Of a stretch of DNA of 64,000 nucleotides, positions 25,616 through 34,244 are shown one piece after another (position 1 is the stretch's first letter; every line of letters starts with the position of its first letter). The notes under the pieces were generated by a model. It ran no database searches, had not been told where the DNA came from, and saw only the letters and a program-made list of their open reading frames with translations. The stretch comes from CAZIUL01 sp964542475. GTDB taxonomy: Bacteria > Planctomycetota > B15-G4 > CAYZWU01. A program made the position numbers and the translations under genes. Location of the stretch: positions 1 through 64,000 of the forward strand of contig CAZIUL010000002.1 in assembly GCA_964542475.1 (NCBI GenBank), written 5' to 3'.

Positions 25616-28600
25616 TCACGGGGATGATGACGAGTTCAGGCCAAACTTGATCGAGCCGCTGCCGTTGGGGTTGTTACCACCCGTGGCCCAGATCAGCGGC
25701 GAGTCATCAACGAGAGCATGGATGTAGAAGTTGAAGAACCCTATCTCCGGATCAGACATCTCGATCGGTACGGTAATGTAGCCCTGTGTGTTGAGAGTCG
25801 CGGTCCAAAGGTGGAGGGGGGCTCCCAGACCCATGATGCCCCACTGCGAGGGAGTTGGTCCTCCGCCTAGCGAAATGAACACCGCGTAGGCGGCACCCGG
25901 CTGACCGGTGATGGAAAGGCGGATTATGTCGCCGGGATAGACATTGAGCGTATCCACATCGGTCAGGTTCATTGGCGGTGCGCCCGTGGGCGGAATGAAC
26001 TCGAATCCGTCGGACAGGGTATCGGCTCCGTTCGAATTGGCGATCTCGACATCGACGACATCCGGTATCGGGTATTCAGGGGTATCACAGGTGATTGTGT
26101 TGTCGTTTACGACCGTCACATTGGTTGCGGGTTCGCCGCCGATAACGACGTTGGTGTACCCGCTCGGCAGGAAATGATTTCCGGTTATGGTTATCGGTAC
26201 TGTCGTGGCCATGAGCCCGGTCGCTGGAGTAACCCCGGTTATCTCGGGAGGCGCGTTGTAGTCGAAGCCGTCGACCAGCGTGTCAGAGCCCCATGTGTTC
26301 GAAACGAACACGTCAACAGACCCTGCTGTTCCGCTTGCGGGTGTGCTGCACGTTATTGTTGAGGAGTTCACAACATTCATGCTCACGGCGGAAACGCCTC
26401 CGAACGTGACAGTGGTGTCGGCGGTGGAGGTGAAATCGTTTCCTGATATGGTAACTGATGTTCCTCCCGCCATTGGTCCGTTGTCCGGATAAACAGAGGA
26501 GATGCCGGGCGGATTATGGAAGGTGAACGCGTTCCAGAGGATGCCTGTGCCGTTGGTTGATGTGACTGACAGGTCGACCAGACCCGCACTGTGAGCCGGT
26601 GTGTTGCAGGTTATGGTGCCGTAATCGATAACGTTCACGGTCGTTGCGTTTGCGCCTCCGAAATCAATAGATGTGTCGAATGTGGAGGTGAAGTTTGAGC
26701 CGTAGATGGTTACTGCCGTGCCGCCGGCCGAATGACCGTCTTCAGGCACAATGCTGTATATCTCGGGTGGGAACTCGTAAAGGAATCCGTTCGAAAGGGT
26801 TCCGGAGCCGTAACTATTGGTTACGGTTACGTCCACCAACCCGGATGAATTAGCCGGGGTGTTGCATGTAATGGTGCTGTAGTTGACGACATTGACGTTT
26901 GTCGCGTCTATTCCACCGAAAGTGAGGTCGGTGTCGAACGTTGAGGTGAAGTTGCTTCCGTACACCGTAACCGCGGTGCCTCCGACGATCGGCCCTTGGG
27001 GAGGATCCACGTAGACGACCATGGGTGATGCCGAGTAGGTGTAACCTCCGGCAAGGGTGTCGGACCCGTAGTCGTTGGTGACCGTCACATTCACTGCACC
27101 GGAACCGTGCGCCGGCGTGTAGCAGGTAATGCTTGTCGATGAAACCACGTTCACGCTAGATGCAGGGGCTCCGCCGAAAGTAACGCTGGTTGTCCCGGGC
27201 ACATCGAAATAGTTGCCGGATATCGTAACGAAGGTTCCCCCGTTGGCCGGACCGTGGTCCGGGTCAACAGACGTGACCACGGGAGGGCTGAAGTAGGTGA
27301 AACCGTTTTGAAGCGTGTCATTGCCGAAATCGTTCGTGACCGTGACATCGACGGTACCGGCCGAGTGTGCCGGGGTAGTACAGGTGATGGTGGTGGAGCT
27401 GATAACATTGACACTCGAAGCAGCAGTGCCTCCGAATGTGACCGAGGTTGATCCGATACTCGTGAAATCGCTGCCGGTTATCGTGACTGTCGATCCGCCG
27501 GCGAGCGGGCCGCCGTCAGGATCGAGTGAAGAGACGGATGGGGGGTTGTGAAAGGTGAATGCGCTTGGCAGCGTGTCTGAACCGTTTCCGTTCGTTACCG
27601 TCACACCAACAGTGCCTGCCGAGTGGGCGGGCGAGTTGCAGGTGATTGTCGTGGAGTTCAGCACAGATACATTTGAAGCCGCGTATCCTCCGAACGCAAC
27701 GGTTGTGTCCGGGGTCGTGGTGAAGTTCGATCCGGTGATCGTGCATGCCGTTTGGCCGCCTATCCCGCCGTGCTCAGGTGTTATGCCTGTGACTGTCGGA
27801 GGGCCGCCCGTTTCTACGGCAGCCTCTCCTTCGTGCGGCAGGCAGTTCTGTGCCGTTGCAGTGACGAACATGTTACCAGCGGTGGTTGGGTTGATCGTGA
27901 AAGCGGCGTTTCCAGACGCGTTCGTGCTGCCGTAAACGTAGACCTCAGCGCCCTTCCACAGGCAAACGAGAGCGCCGGACAGGTTGGCTCCGGATTTTTT
28001 CACGTTGACGCTGTAGCTTTGGCTTCCCACCGGGATCGAGTCGTCGTATGTTACGCTCAGTGCGGCGGGATCGTCTGTCCAGAGAGGCATCATCGGTTCG
28101 CCGAGCAGGTTGAGCTCGGTGAAAATGTACTTGTAATAGTTGTCGCCCGGGTAGTAGTCGTTCTTGTGCGCGGTCAGTGTTTCTCCCACATGGTACTCGT
28201 TGTCCGTGAAAAGAACATGCCACCAACGGATGTCGTAGAGAGCGGACAGTGTGTTGTAGTATCCGGGGTTGTACCATCCGTATCGCGTGTTTCCCGTGAA
28301 GGAGATACCGGCGCCTCCGGTCAGGCGCATGAACGTTTCCGAGAGGCTTGTTGAATGGTCCCATGCGCTGGCATGGCAGCCGAGTGTATACCAGTTGATC
28401 AGCTTCCAGCCGTTCGTGAGAGAGTTGACATGGTAGGCGTACATGTAGCCGCCGTGGTTGACAGAGCCCATACCCCAAACATCCCATCCGCAGTGGTCGA
28501 TGTGGTTGGCGAGGTTGGGACCATTGTTCAGGTAGGAGATCACGTTGTTGAGATGCGCCCCGCTTTCACTGTCGTACTCGCTTTGAAAGCTCATGCGGGC

Positions 28601-29812
28601 CGGTACATAGTTGTTCTTTATGTGTATTTTAGTGTCTTCGCCCTCAGTCGATCCGTCGAGGTCGAACCCCATGAAAAAGACCTCTTTGCAGTAGTTGCTC
28701 GTTGAGGGTGTTTTTTCGTAATGGAATATCTTATCGATAAAGTTGGTGATATGTACGACCTGCGTGTTGATCGTTGCGCGGCCGACGTTCACATCCACGA
28801 CCCAGTTGGCATTGTAGTCAGCATAGTACGTGTCATTGGGAACAGGATCAGGGTCGACCTGCGAGATTGTTCTCAGGTGATACGGGATCTGGTATGTTCC
28901 ATCGCCTCCGTCCGCGCCGATCAGAAAGTACCTGGTTCCCCAGGTGGAGTGCGCGTCGATAATGAAATTCCGGATCTTGCCCTGGTTAGTGCCCCCAGAG
29001 TAGTTGGCGTAAATGTATTCTTTTGTGACCGTTATATCGGGAAGCCCTTTCTTCGTGTGCCATTCCACCAGGTCAGCCCAGTAAGCCTCGGTAACCTGCG
29101 GTGTGATGATGACATGTTCGTACTGGCCCGAAGGCAGGGCGCGGCTTGACGAGCCGTTGAACTCCGGGATTGAGATGTCGTCCGGGTTCATGGCCTTACT
29201 CTTCATAAACTTCTCGTAGTACTCCTTGCCCGCCTGCGTGAGGTTGAATGTGGGCTGTTCTTCCGGCTGTACCAGGTTGCCCCAGAGAAGCTGGAAATCG
29301 ATGCGGGTCGCCAGCATGAGTTTGCCGGACACAGGGTTGTATTGAACCGGATTGAAGGCAATCTTGGCGAACTTCTGTCCGACAATGTCCCACGATGTCA
29401 GGAAATCGGCATATGTGCCCGGAAAGAACGAATCCTTCCGGTATATGAGCGGATCCTTTACAAATGGATTCAGGTCCTCGCTTGTCGCGCTCAGCTTCAT
29501 GGGTGTTGTGATTGGCGCGACATCGAAGCGTCCATCTATTTCGATGGTTTCCACGCGAATAACCGAGACTTCATTAATCAGGGCATTCCACGGGATTGCC
29601 ACATCCATCTGAATGACAGGCAGGGCGGGTGCGCCGATCTGTGAGCCTGGTACGCCGTCTTTCAGCTCGACGAAGTCGAGCCCGTCGGCTTTGATAATAT
29701 TCAGGTCGTTAACCGAAAATGTGGCTGTCCCTCTGTATTCGTCCGCAAAGGAAGATAGCGTAAGCGACATGAAAACAAGAGAAACGAAAAAAACTAGCTT
29801 TGTGAGATGCAT
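25616..29812 (-). CDS. Secreted C25 (gingipain-family) cysteine peptidase with seven IPT/TIG domains
   Basis: A 1398-residue secreted protein: signal peptide (KLVFFVSLVFMSLTLSSFA), a pro-region to about 220, then a C25 domain with IITPQVTEAYWADLVEWHTKKG, FLIGADGGDG and the likely catalytic dyad His440 (NHIDHCGWD) and Cys479 (YTLGCHASAWD), ending near LLGEPMMPLW. After an Ig-like linker, seven TIG/IPT domains of about 85 residues run from about 675 to 1270, each opening with a PPxVxxVxPxxGPxxGG pattern and containing VTFGG and TITCxTPAHSAG. A short C-terminal beta domain follows. A GGAGGG site precedes the ATG. It probably acts in degradation of, or adhesion to, proteins outside the cell. Confidence 0.88.
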   Translation of the reverse strand: MHLTKLVFFVSLVFMSLTLSSFADEYRGTATFSVNDLNIIKADGLDFVELKDGVPGSQIGAPALPVIQMDVAIPWNALINEVSVIRVETIEIDGRFDVAPITTPMKLSATSEDLNPFVKDPLIYRKDSFFPGTYADFLTSWDIVGQKFAKIAFNPVQYNPVSGKLMLATRIDFQLLWGNLVQPEEQPTFNLTQAGKEYYEKFMKSKAMNPDDISIPEFNGSSSRALPSGQYEHVIITPQVTEAYWADLVEWHTKKGLPDITVTKEYIYANYSGGTNQGKIRNFIIDAHSTWGTRYFLIGADGGDGTYQIPYHLRTISQVDPDPVPNDTYYADYNANWVVDVNVGRATINTQVVHITNFIDKIFHYEKTPSTSNYCKEVFFMGFDLDGSTEGEDTKIHIKNNYVPARMSFQSEYDSESGAHLNNVISYLNNGPNLANHIDHCGWDVWGMGSVNHGGYMYAYHVNSLTNGWKLINWYTLGCHASAWDHSTSLSETFMRLTGGAGISFTGNTRYGWYNPGYYNTLSALYDIRWWHVLFTDNEYHVGETLTAHKNDYYPGDNYYKYIFTELNLLGEPMMPLWTDDPAALSVTYDDSIPVGSQSYSVNVKKSGANLSGALVCLWKGAEVYVYGSTNASGNAAFTINPTTAGNMFVTATAQNCLPHEGEAAVETGGPPTVTGITPEHGGIGGQTACTITGSNFTTTPDTTVAFGGYAASNVSVLNSTTITCNSPAHSAGTVGVTVTNGNGSDTLPSAFTFHNPPSVSSLDPDGGPLAGGSTVTITGSDFTSIGSTSVTFGGTAASSVNVISSTTITCTTPAHSAGTVDVTVTNDFGNDTLQNGFTYFSPPVVTSVDPDHGPANGGTFVTISGNYFDVPGTTSVTFGGAPASSVNVVSSTSITCYTPAHGSGAVNVTVTNDYGSDTLAGGYTYSASPMVVYVDPPQGPIVGGTAVTVYGSNFTSTFDTDLTFGGIDATNVNVVNYSTITCNTPANSSGLVDVTVTNSYGSGTLSNGFLYEFPPEIYSIVPEDGHSAGGTAVTIYGSNFTSTFDTSIDFGGANATTVNVIDYGTITCNTPAHSAGLVDLSVTSTNGTGILWNAFTFHNPPGISSVYPDNGPMAGGTSVTISGNDFTSTADTTVTFGGVSAVSMNVVNSSTITCSTPASGTAGSVDVFVSNTWGSDTLVDGFDYNAPPEITGVTPATGLMATTVPITITGNHFLPSGYTNVVIGGEPATNVTVVNDNTITCDTPEYPIPDVVDVEIANSNGADTLSDGFEFIPPTGAPPMNLTDVDTLNVYPGDIIRLSITGQPGAAYAVFISLGGGPTPSQWGIMGLGAPLHLWTATLNTQGYITVPIEMSDPEIGFFNFYIHALVDDSPLIWATGGNNPNGSGSIKFGLNSSSSP

Positions 29813-30195
29813 GCGATGCCCTCCGTGAAGAAGTCAACAGGATGTTTAGCAGGCTTTGTTGATAGATTTTCAGGTCGAGAAACAGCGAGGCAAAATTCAA
29901 AAAAAGTTCTCCGTGCGCGCGTCAGGAATGATAATCGAAAGACGGCGGATAACTGCGAAGTATTTGAATTATCATGCTTTAAAAGGCTTTTGCTACACGG
30001 AAGGTAGTTAAGCAAAGTTACGGTCTTTTGTCAAGATCAGTTTTTCAGATTGACATGCATTTCATGCAAATGTAGGCTACGTTGTTTGGCGATGCTCGAT
30101 TTTTATTCTGATTTGAACAGTGTACAGAGGTTACAAACAAGAAAAGATCAGGATACATAATTCTGTAACTTATTATTAGGATGAGGCTAAAGAAC
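29813..30195. other. Divergent intergenic region; no gene
   Basis: This AT-rich stretch separates the peptidase and threonine dehydrogenase genes and must hold both promoters. TTGACA at 30050-30055 is a possible plus-strand -35 box, but no good -10 follows at 17 bp. I saw no repeat copy, terminator or small gene. Confidence 0.4.
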
Positions 30196-31179
30196 ATGGC
30201 TGACAAAGAGATAAGGAAAATACTGGTTACCGGATCTGTTGGGCAGATCGGTTCGGAGCTTACTTTGGAGCTGAGGGAGAAATATGGCGGGGAAAACGTG
30301 GTTGCCTGCGGGCGGAAAAGTAAACCGAGTGAAAAACTCTTGGATTCCGGACCTTTCGAATGGGCTGACGTGACTGATGTTCCAAAGCTTAAAGAGGCTT
30401 GCAGGAAACACAACATCGATACCATCATCAACATGGCAGCGATCCTGTCTGCGACCGGAGAGAGCAACCCCATGCTCTGCTGGAACGTGAATGTCAACGG
30501 GTTGATCAACTGCCTGGAGCTGGCTCGTGAAATGGAGATGAGCCGTGTTATCTGCCCAAGCTCAATTGCGGTGTTCGGTGCGGGATGCCCGCTCCAGGAC
30601 ACTCCGCAGGAAACCGTGTTGAAACCCACGACAATGTACGGAGTGACCAAGGTGTCCGGTGAGATTCTCTGCGATTACTACGTTAATAAATATGGTGTTG
30701 ATGCGAGGGGGTTGAGGTATCCTGGGATCATATCGGCTGAAACGCTTCCGGGAGGCGGCACCACGGACTATGCCGTGGAAATCTATTACAAGGCGATAGA
30801 GAAGGGATCATACGAGTGTTTTGTCGAGGAGAGAACCAAGCTTCCGATGATGTACATGCCCGATTGCATAAAGGCGACAATCGATCTCATGGAAGCGCCG
30901 TCCGACAAACTCGAACATTACGGTGATTTCAATGTGGGTTCCATGTCGTTTGACGTGGGCACTCTTGCGGAGTCGATAAAAAAACACATTCCCGACTTCC
31001 ATGTTACTTACGCACCTGATTACAGGCAGGCGATAGCTGATTCGTGGCCGGAATCGCTGGATGACACGGCCGCGAGGAAAGAATGGGGATGGAACCCAGG
31101 TTATGACCTCGAATCCATGACCAAGGACATGCTGGAAAAGCTCCAGAAGAGGCATTCGGAAGGCAAGCTTTACGAATAG
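30196..31179 (+). CDS. tdh: L-threonine 3-dehydrogenase, SDR type
   Basis: It oxidises threonine to 2-amino-3-ketobutyrate with NAD+. The short-chain-dehydrogenase type is recognised by ILVTGSVGQIGSEL (NAD-binding Gly motif), PSSIAVFG, the catalytic YGVTKVSGE (Tyr/Lys), LRYPGIIS and PMMYMPDCIKATIDLM near the C-terminus. It resembles UDP-galactose-epimerase-like Tdh of archaea and Flavobacterium, not the zinc-dependent E. coli enzyme. An ATG at 30181 is also in frame; I prefer 30196 because GAGG lies 8 bases upstream. The product is the substrate of the Kbl encoded at 19919-21160. Confidence 0.88.
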   Translation: MADKEIRKILVTGSVGQIGSELTLELREKYGGENVVACGRKSKPSEKLLDSGPFEWADVTDVPKLKEACRKHNIDTIINMAAILSATGESNPMLCWNVNVNGLINCLELAREMEMSRVICPSSIAVFGAGCPLQDTPQETVLKPTTMYGVTKVSGEILCDYYVNKYGVDARGLRYPGIISAETLPGGGTTDYAVEIYYKAIEKGSYECFVEERTKLPMMYMPDCIKATIDLMEAPSDKLEHYGDFNVGSMSFDVGTLAESIKKHIPDFHVTYAPDYRQAIADSWPESLDDTAARKEWGWNPGYDLESMTKDMLEKLQKRHSEGKLYE

Positions 31180-31396
31180 AAACTCCTGTTTCTCATCGCA
31201 GACCAGGTTGTCATTGCCGGAGTCTCCGAACCCGGCCTGTTCGAAAGTACCAGATTCCCGTTCCGTGGATGACCCGGATTTGCCCGAAGCAGGTTAAAGC
31301 ACTGAGTTCTGAGTGAGCTGATATGCATGATTGATAGAGAGTCAGTTTTATTTTAAATCGGATTACAGATACGGAGTTATAAGCAAGGAGTGGCAT

Positions 31397-31678
31397 ATGG
31401 ACGCTAAATCAATCGATGAAATGCTCAAGGCATTGGAAGGGCAAGTTGTTACGGTTATCAACACACAGAGTTATATCCGGACTCTGACTGGTTATAAAAT
31501 CGACGTGGAAACATACAAGGCAAAGATCGTGTCCTATGCAGACCGATCTTTGAAAATCCTGACCGAGTATGTACGTGATCCACACAAGAAGGCCAAAGAA
31601 AAGGTCTTCCAGTTCGTTCCCATCGAGCAGGTCAAAAGGGTGACAATATCCCAGAGCGAGCGGTTTATTACCCTGTAG
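31397..31678 (+). CDS. Small beta-rich protein, possibly Sm-like; function unknown
   Basis: 93 residues from an ATG with an excellent AAGGAG site 8 bases upstream (earlier TTG at 31331 rejected). The pattern of an N-terminal helix (IDEMLKALEG) then alternating beta strands (QVVTVINTQ, YKAKIVSYADRSLKILTEY, KVFQFVPIEQVKRVTIS) resembles Sm/Hfq-like or other small OB/SH3-type barrels. I do not recognise a named family. It is similar in layout to the 64-residue protein at 59502-59696. Confidence 0.65.
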   Translation: MDAKSIDEMLKALEGQVVTVINTQSYIRTLTGYKIDVETYKAKIVSYADRSLKILTEYVRDPHKKAKEKVFQFVPIEQVKRVTISQSERFITL

Positions 31679-31775
31679 GGTCCAGAATGCCGTGAAAAGA
31701 AACCCATTCCGCTGATGATGATGGGTTCAAGGTAGAGGTTTATAACCGCTTTTCTCCTGAAAGAACCGAACATAG

Positions 31776-32780
31776 ATGAAGGTTGGCGTTTTAAGCCCGA
31801 TCGCCTGGCGGACTCCTCCGCGGCATTACGGCCCCTGGGAGTTTTTCGTTCACCTGCTCACCGAAGGATTGGTAAAGGAAGGGGTGGATGTAACGCTGTT
31901 TGCCACGGGTGATTCCAGAACATCCGGCAGGCTGATAAGTACCTGCCCGGGAGCTTATGAAGAAAACCCTGGTATGGATGTGAAGGTGTGGGAGAGCCTT
32001 CATATCAGCGAGGTTTTCGAAAGGGCTGATGAGTTCGACCTGATACACAACAGCTTCGATTTCCTTCCTCTAACATATTCTCGCCTTGTTGATACTCCGG
32101 TGATAACAACGATTCACGGATTCTCATCTCCTGACATCCTGCCGGTTTACAGGAAGTACAACGGGTATGGCCACTATGTCTCCATAAGCGATGCTGACCG
32201 GGCGCCGGGGCTCGACTATCTCGGCACTGTTTACCATGGGCTGTCCATGGAGGAGTTCGTATACTGCCCGGATCCAAGGGGCTATCTTCTTTTTTTCGGT
32301 CGGATCTCTCACGAGAAAGGTTTGGCAGAGGCGATCGAAGTGGCCAAACGAGCCGGCCTCCCTCTCAAAATCGCAGGGATCATACAGGACGAAACCTACT
32401 TTCAGGAGCGCATCGAGCCAAAACTGGAACCCGGTATTATTGAGTTTCTCGGTCCTGCTGATCACAAGACAAGAAACAGCCTACTCGGAGGAGCCGTGGC
32501 GCTTCTTCATCTTGTCAACTTCGACGAGCCTTTCGGATTCACGATGATCGAGGCAATGGCTTGCGGCACACCTGTAATTGCCCAAAGGAGGGGCTCGATT
32601 CCAGAGGTTGTCGATGACGGGGCAACCGGTTTCATTGTGGATACCCTGAACCAGGCTGTTGATTCGGTGCCAAGGGCTGCTGCCTTGGAAAGGCGAGACA
32701 TCCGTGAAATAGCTGAAAAACGCTGGACCAAGGAGAGGATGGTGGAGGATTATATCCGCCTCTACCAGCGTGTGCTTTAA
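31776..32780 (+). CDS. Glycosyltransferase family 4 (GT-B fold)
   Basis: A 334-residue GT4-type transferase: N-terminal VGVLSPIAWRTPPRHYGPWE, HNSFDFLPL, TTIHGF, then the nucleotide-sugar half with LLFFGRISHEKGLAEAIEVA and the EX7E motif region DEPFGFTMIEAMACGTPVIAQ, closing with GSIPEVVDDGATGF. The family uses NDP-sugars to build glycolipids, glycogen-like or cell-surface glycans. Acceptor unknown. The TAA stop lies in TTTAATCCGCATATTT, which matches the end of the dispersed palindromic repeat and may be a remnant. Confidence 0.9.
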   Translation: MKVGVLSPIAWRTPPRHYGPWEFFVHLLTEGLVKEGVDVTLFATGDSRTSGRLISTCPGAYEENPGMDVKVWESLHISEVFERADEFDLIHNSFDFLPLTYSRLVDTPVITTIHGFSSPDILPVYRKYNGYGHYVSISDADRAPGLDYLGTVYHGLSMEEFVYCPDPRGYLLFFGRISHEKGLAEAIEVAKRAGLPLKIAGIIQDETYFQERIEPKLEPGIIEFLGPADHKTRNSLLGGAVALLHLVNFDEPFGFTMIEAMACGTPVIAQRRGSIPEVVDDGATGFIVDTLNQAVDSVPRAAALERRDIREIAEKRWTKERMVEDYIRLYQRVL

Positions 32781-32906
32781 TCCGCATATTTCCGCATCAT
32801 ATCCCTTCTCTTTCATTGCAAACGGGTCGAGACATACCATTATATTTCTGTTATATTGTATGACCTTGAAAAGCCTGTTTATCAGTTGTTTTCAGGAGTA
32901 GATGTT

Positions 32907-34127
32907 ATGCATTCCTTGGCTCGTTTTCGTGCAACCTGCCCGGCTCTTCTGGTGCTTTTGATCTTTTTTCTGACAGATGTGTCCATGGCCCAGGAGGGTA
33001 AAGATAGGCTTTGCCCAAAGTGCGACAGCACGGGAAAGATAGAAAATCCGTTCATGACCGAGGAGATGAAGGCGCTCGAGAAAGAAGTGGTGTTCTGTTC
33101 ATATGTCATCGAACAGGATAAGGAGGGGCATGGCATCGAATGGTTCCCGTGCGAGCGATGCAGGAATCCCGAACTGGAAAAGAAGGCGAGAGGCGAGTTC
33201 GAAGCCTTGAAAAAGGAAAGGGTGAGGTGGCTTGAAAGGTTTCGTGAAACGGACGAATTGCTGAAGCCCAGAAGGAAGCTTATCCACCTTGAAACCGAGC
33301 ATTTCGTCATAGCCTGGAACATCCCCAAAATCAAGACTGCTGACAAAAAGACCTATAATTGCCACGAAGCATTGCATCTGTACGCAAAAAGGATGGAAGA
33401 GTTTTACGCGGATTTTTTGAAGTTTCTCGGCCTGGAAGAGAAGGAGATGAGGAACCACAAGCACTTTTTATATCTTTTCGAGAGCCAGAAAACCCTGCGC
33501 AAGGCTGCCCATGAATACACGGGGCTCGACTGCTGGAACGCGGCCAAGCTTCCTGGAAACCCGTCCATATTATGCTGCTGGATGGACAAGATCAATCTGA
33601 AGACCGATGATCACTTTCACAGGCATCTCATACACCACCTGAGCCACCTTCTCAACGTGGCGTACTACCGGATGGAATGGCTGGCCATGAAAGCCGGTTG
33701 GGCTGACGAGGGGCTTGCGCATTTTTTCGAGATCAAGTACTTCGGTATTGCCGACAACACCTGCGATGAAGAAGGCGAAGAGGAGGAATACTCCAGCACG
33801 GATTGGGAGGTGGATGTTCGCAAGGCCCTGGAAACGGGCAAGGCCCCTTCGTTCGCGGATATCAGCCTCAAAACAACAACAGCTCTGCAGGGTGACGAAC
33901 ACAAGTTCGCGTGGTCGTACGTTGATTTCCTGCTGAAACGTAATCCTCACAAATTCAAGCTCTTCATGAAGGCAATCAAGGAGAAGCGCACGGCAACCGA
34001 AGGCTTGAAGGAGGCATACAGCCTGAACTTCATCTCGTTCAGCACGCAATGGGAAGAGTATGTTCTCGAGAACTACCGTAAGAAACCTCTGAAAGTTAAA
34101 GCCCGCCGCCGCAGGGTATGGCAGTAA
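32907..34127 (+). CDS. Secreted gluzincin-like protein (DUF1570/peptidase-MA-like) with altered active site
   Basis: A 406-residue protein starting at the ATG at 32907 (CAGGAG upstream) with a signal peptide ending near SMAQ; the TTG at 32856 is rejected. After it come a CPKCDSTGKI and CERCRNPE pair, possibly a zinc knuckle, and a region with HFVIAWNIPKI and LHLYAKRMEEFYADFLKFLG, as in DUF1570-type metallopeptidase relatives. The expected HExxH helix reads RHLIHHLSHLL, with the glutamate changed to His, while the downstream WADEGLAHFFE (third ligand) is kept. It may bind metal without normal peptidase activity. Confidence 0.65.
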   Translation: MHSLARFRATCPALLVLLIFFLTDVSMAQEGKDRLCPKCDSTGKIENPFMTEEMKALEKEVVFCSYVIEQDKEGHGIEWFPCERCRNPELEKKARGEFEALKKERVRWLERFRETDELLKPRRKLIHLETEHFVIAWNIPKIKTADKKTYNCHEALHLYAKRMEEFYADFLKFLGLEEKEMRNHKHFLYLFESQKTLRKAAHEYTGLDCWNAAKLPGNPSILCCWMDKINLKTDDHFHRHLIHHLSHLLNVAYYRMEWLAMKAGWADEGLAHFFEIKYFGIADNTCDEEGEEEEYSSTDWEVDVRKALETGKAPSFADISLKTTTALQGDEHKFAWSYVDFLLKRNPHKFKLFMKAIKEKRTATEGLKEAYSLNFISFSTQWEEYVLENYRKKPLKVKARRRRVWQ

Positions 34128-34128
34128 A

Positions 34129-34150
34129 CCCTAACTTTGCAAAGTTAGGG
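34129..34150. terminator. Perfect 22-bp palindrome, terminator-like
   Basis: CCCTAACTTTGC followed by AAAGTTAGGG forms a perfect palindrome directly after the stop at 34127. It has no long T tract, so termination may be weak. The convergent gene pcnB ends about 95 bp away. Confidence 0.5.
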
Positions 34151-34244
34151 TAAAGACAAAGGGAGATTCAGGGTTGTGGAGGCTGTACGAGCACGAGCCC
34201 CCAGCCTTGAACATCTGAACCTTGAACCACCGAACCGATTGTCA

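Noticed and set aside
27752..28354. A 200-codon frame antisense to the C25 peptidase
   Set aside because: It overlaps the conserved peptidase domain in the other strand; no ribosome site or homology evident.
32777..32795. Repeat-end match TTTAATCCGCATATTT at the GT4 gene stop
   Set aside because: It is only about 16 bp with no arm following, so I mention it in the stop-codon finding but do not list it as a copy.
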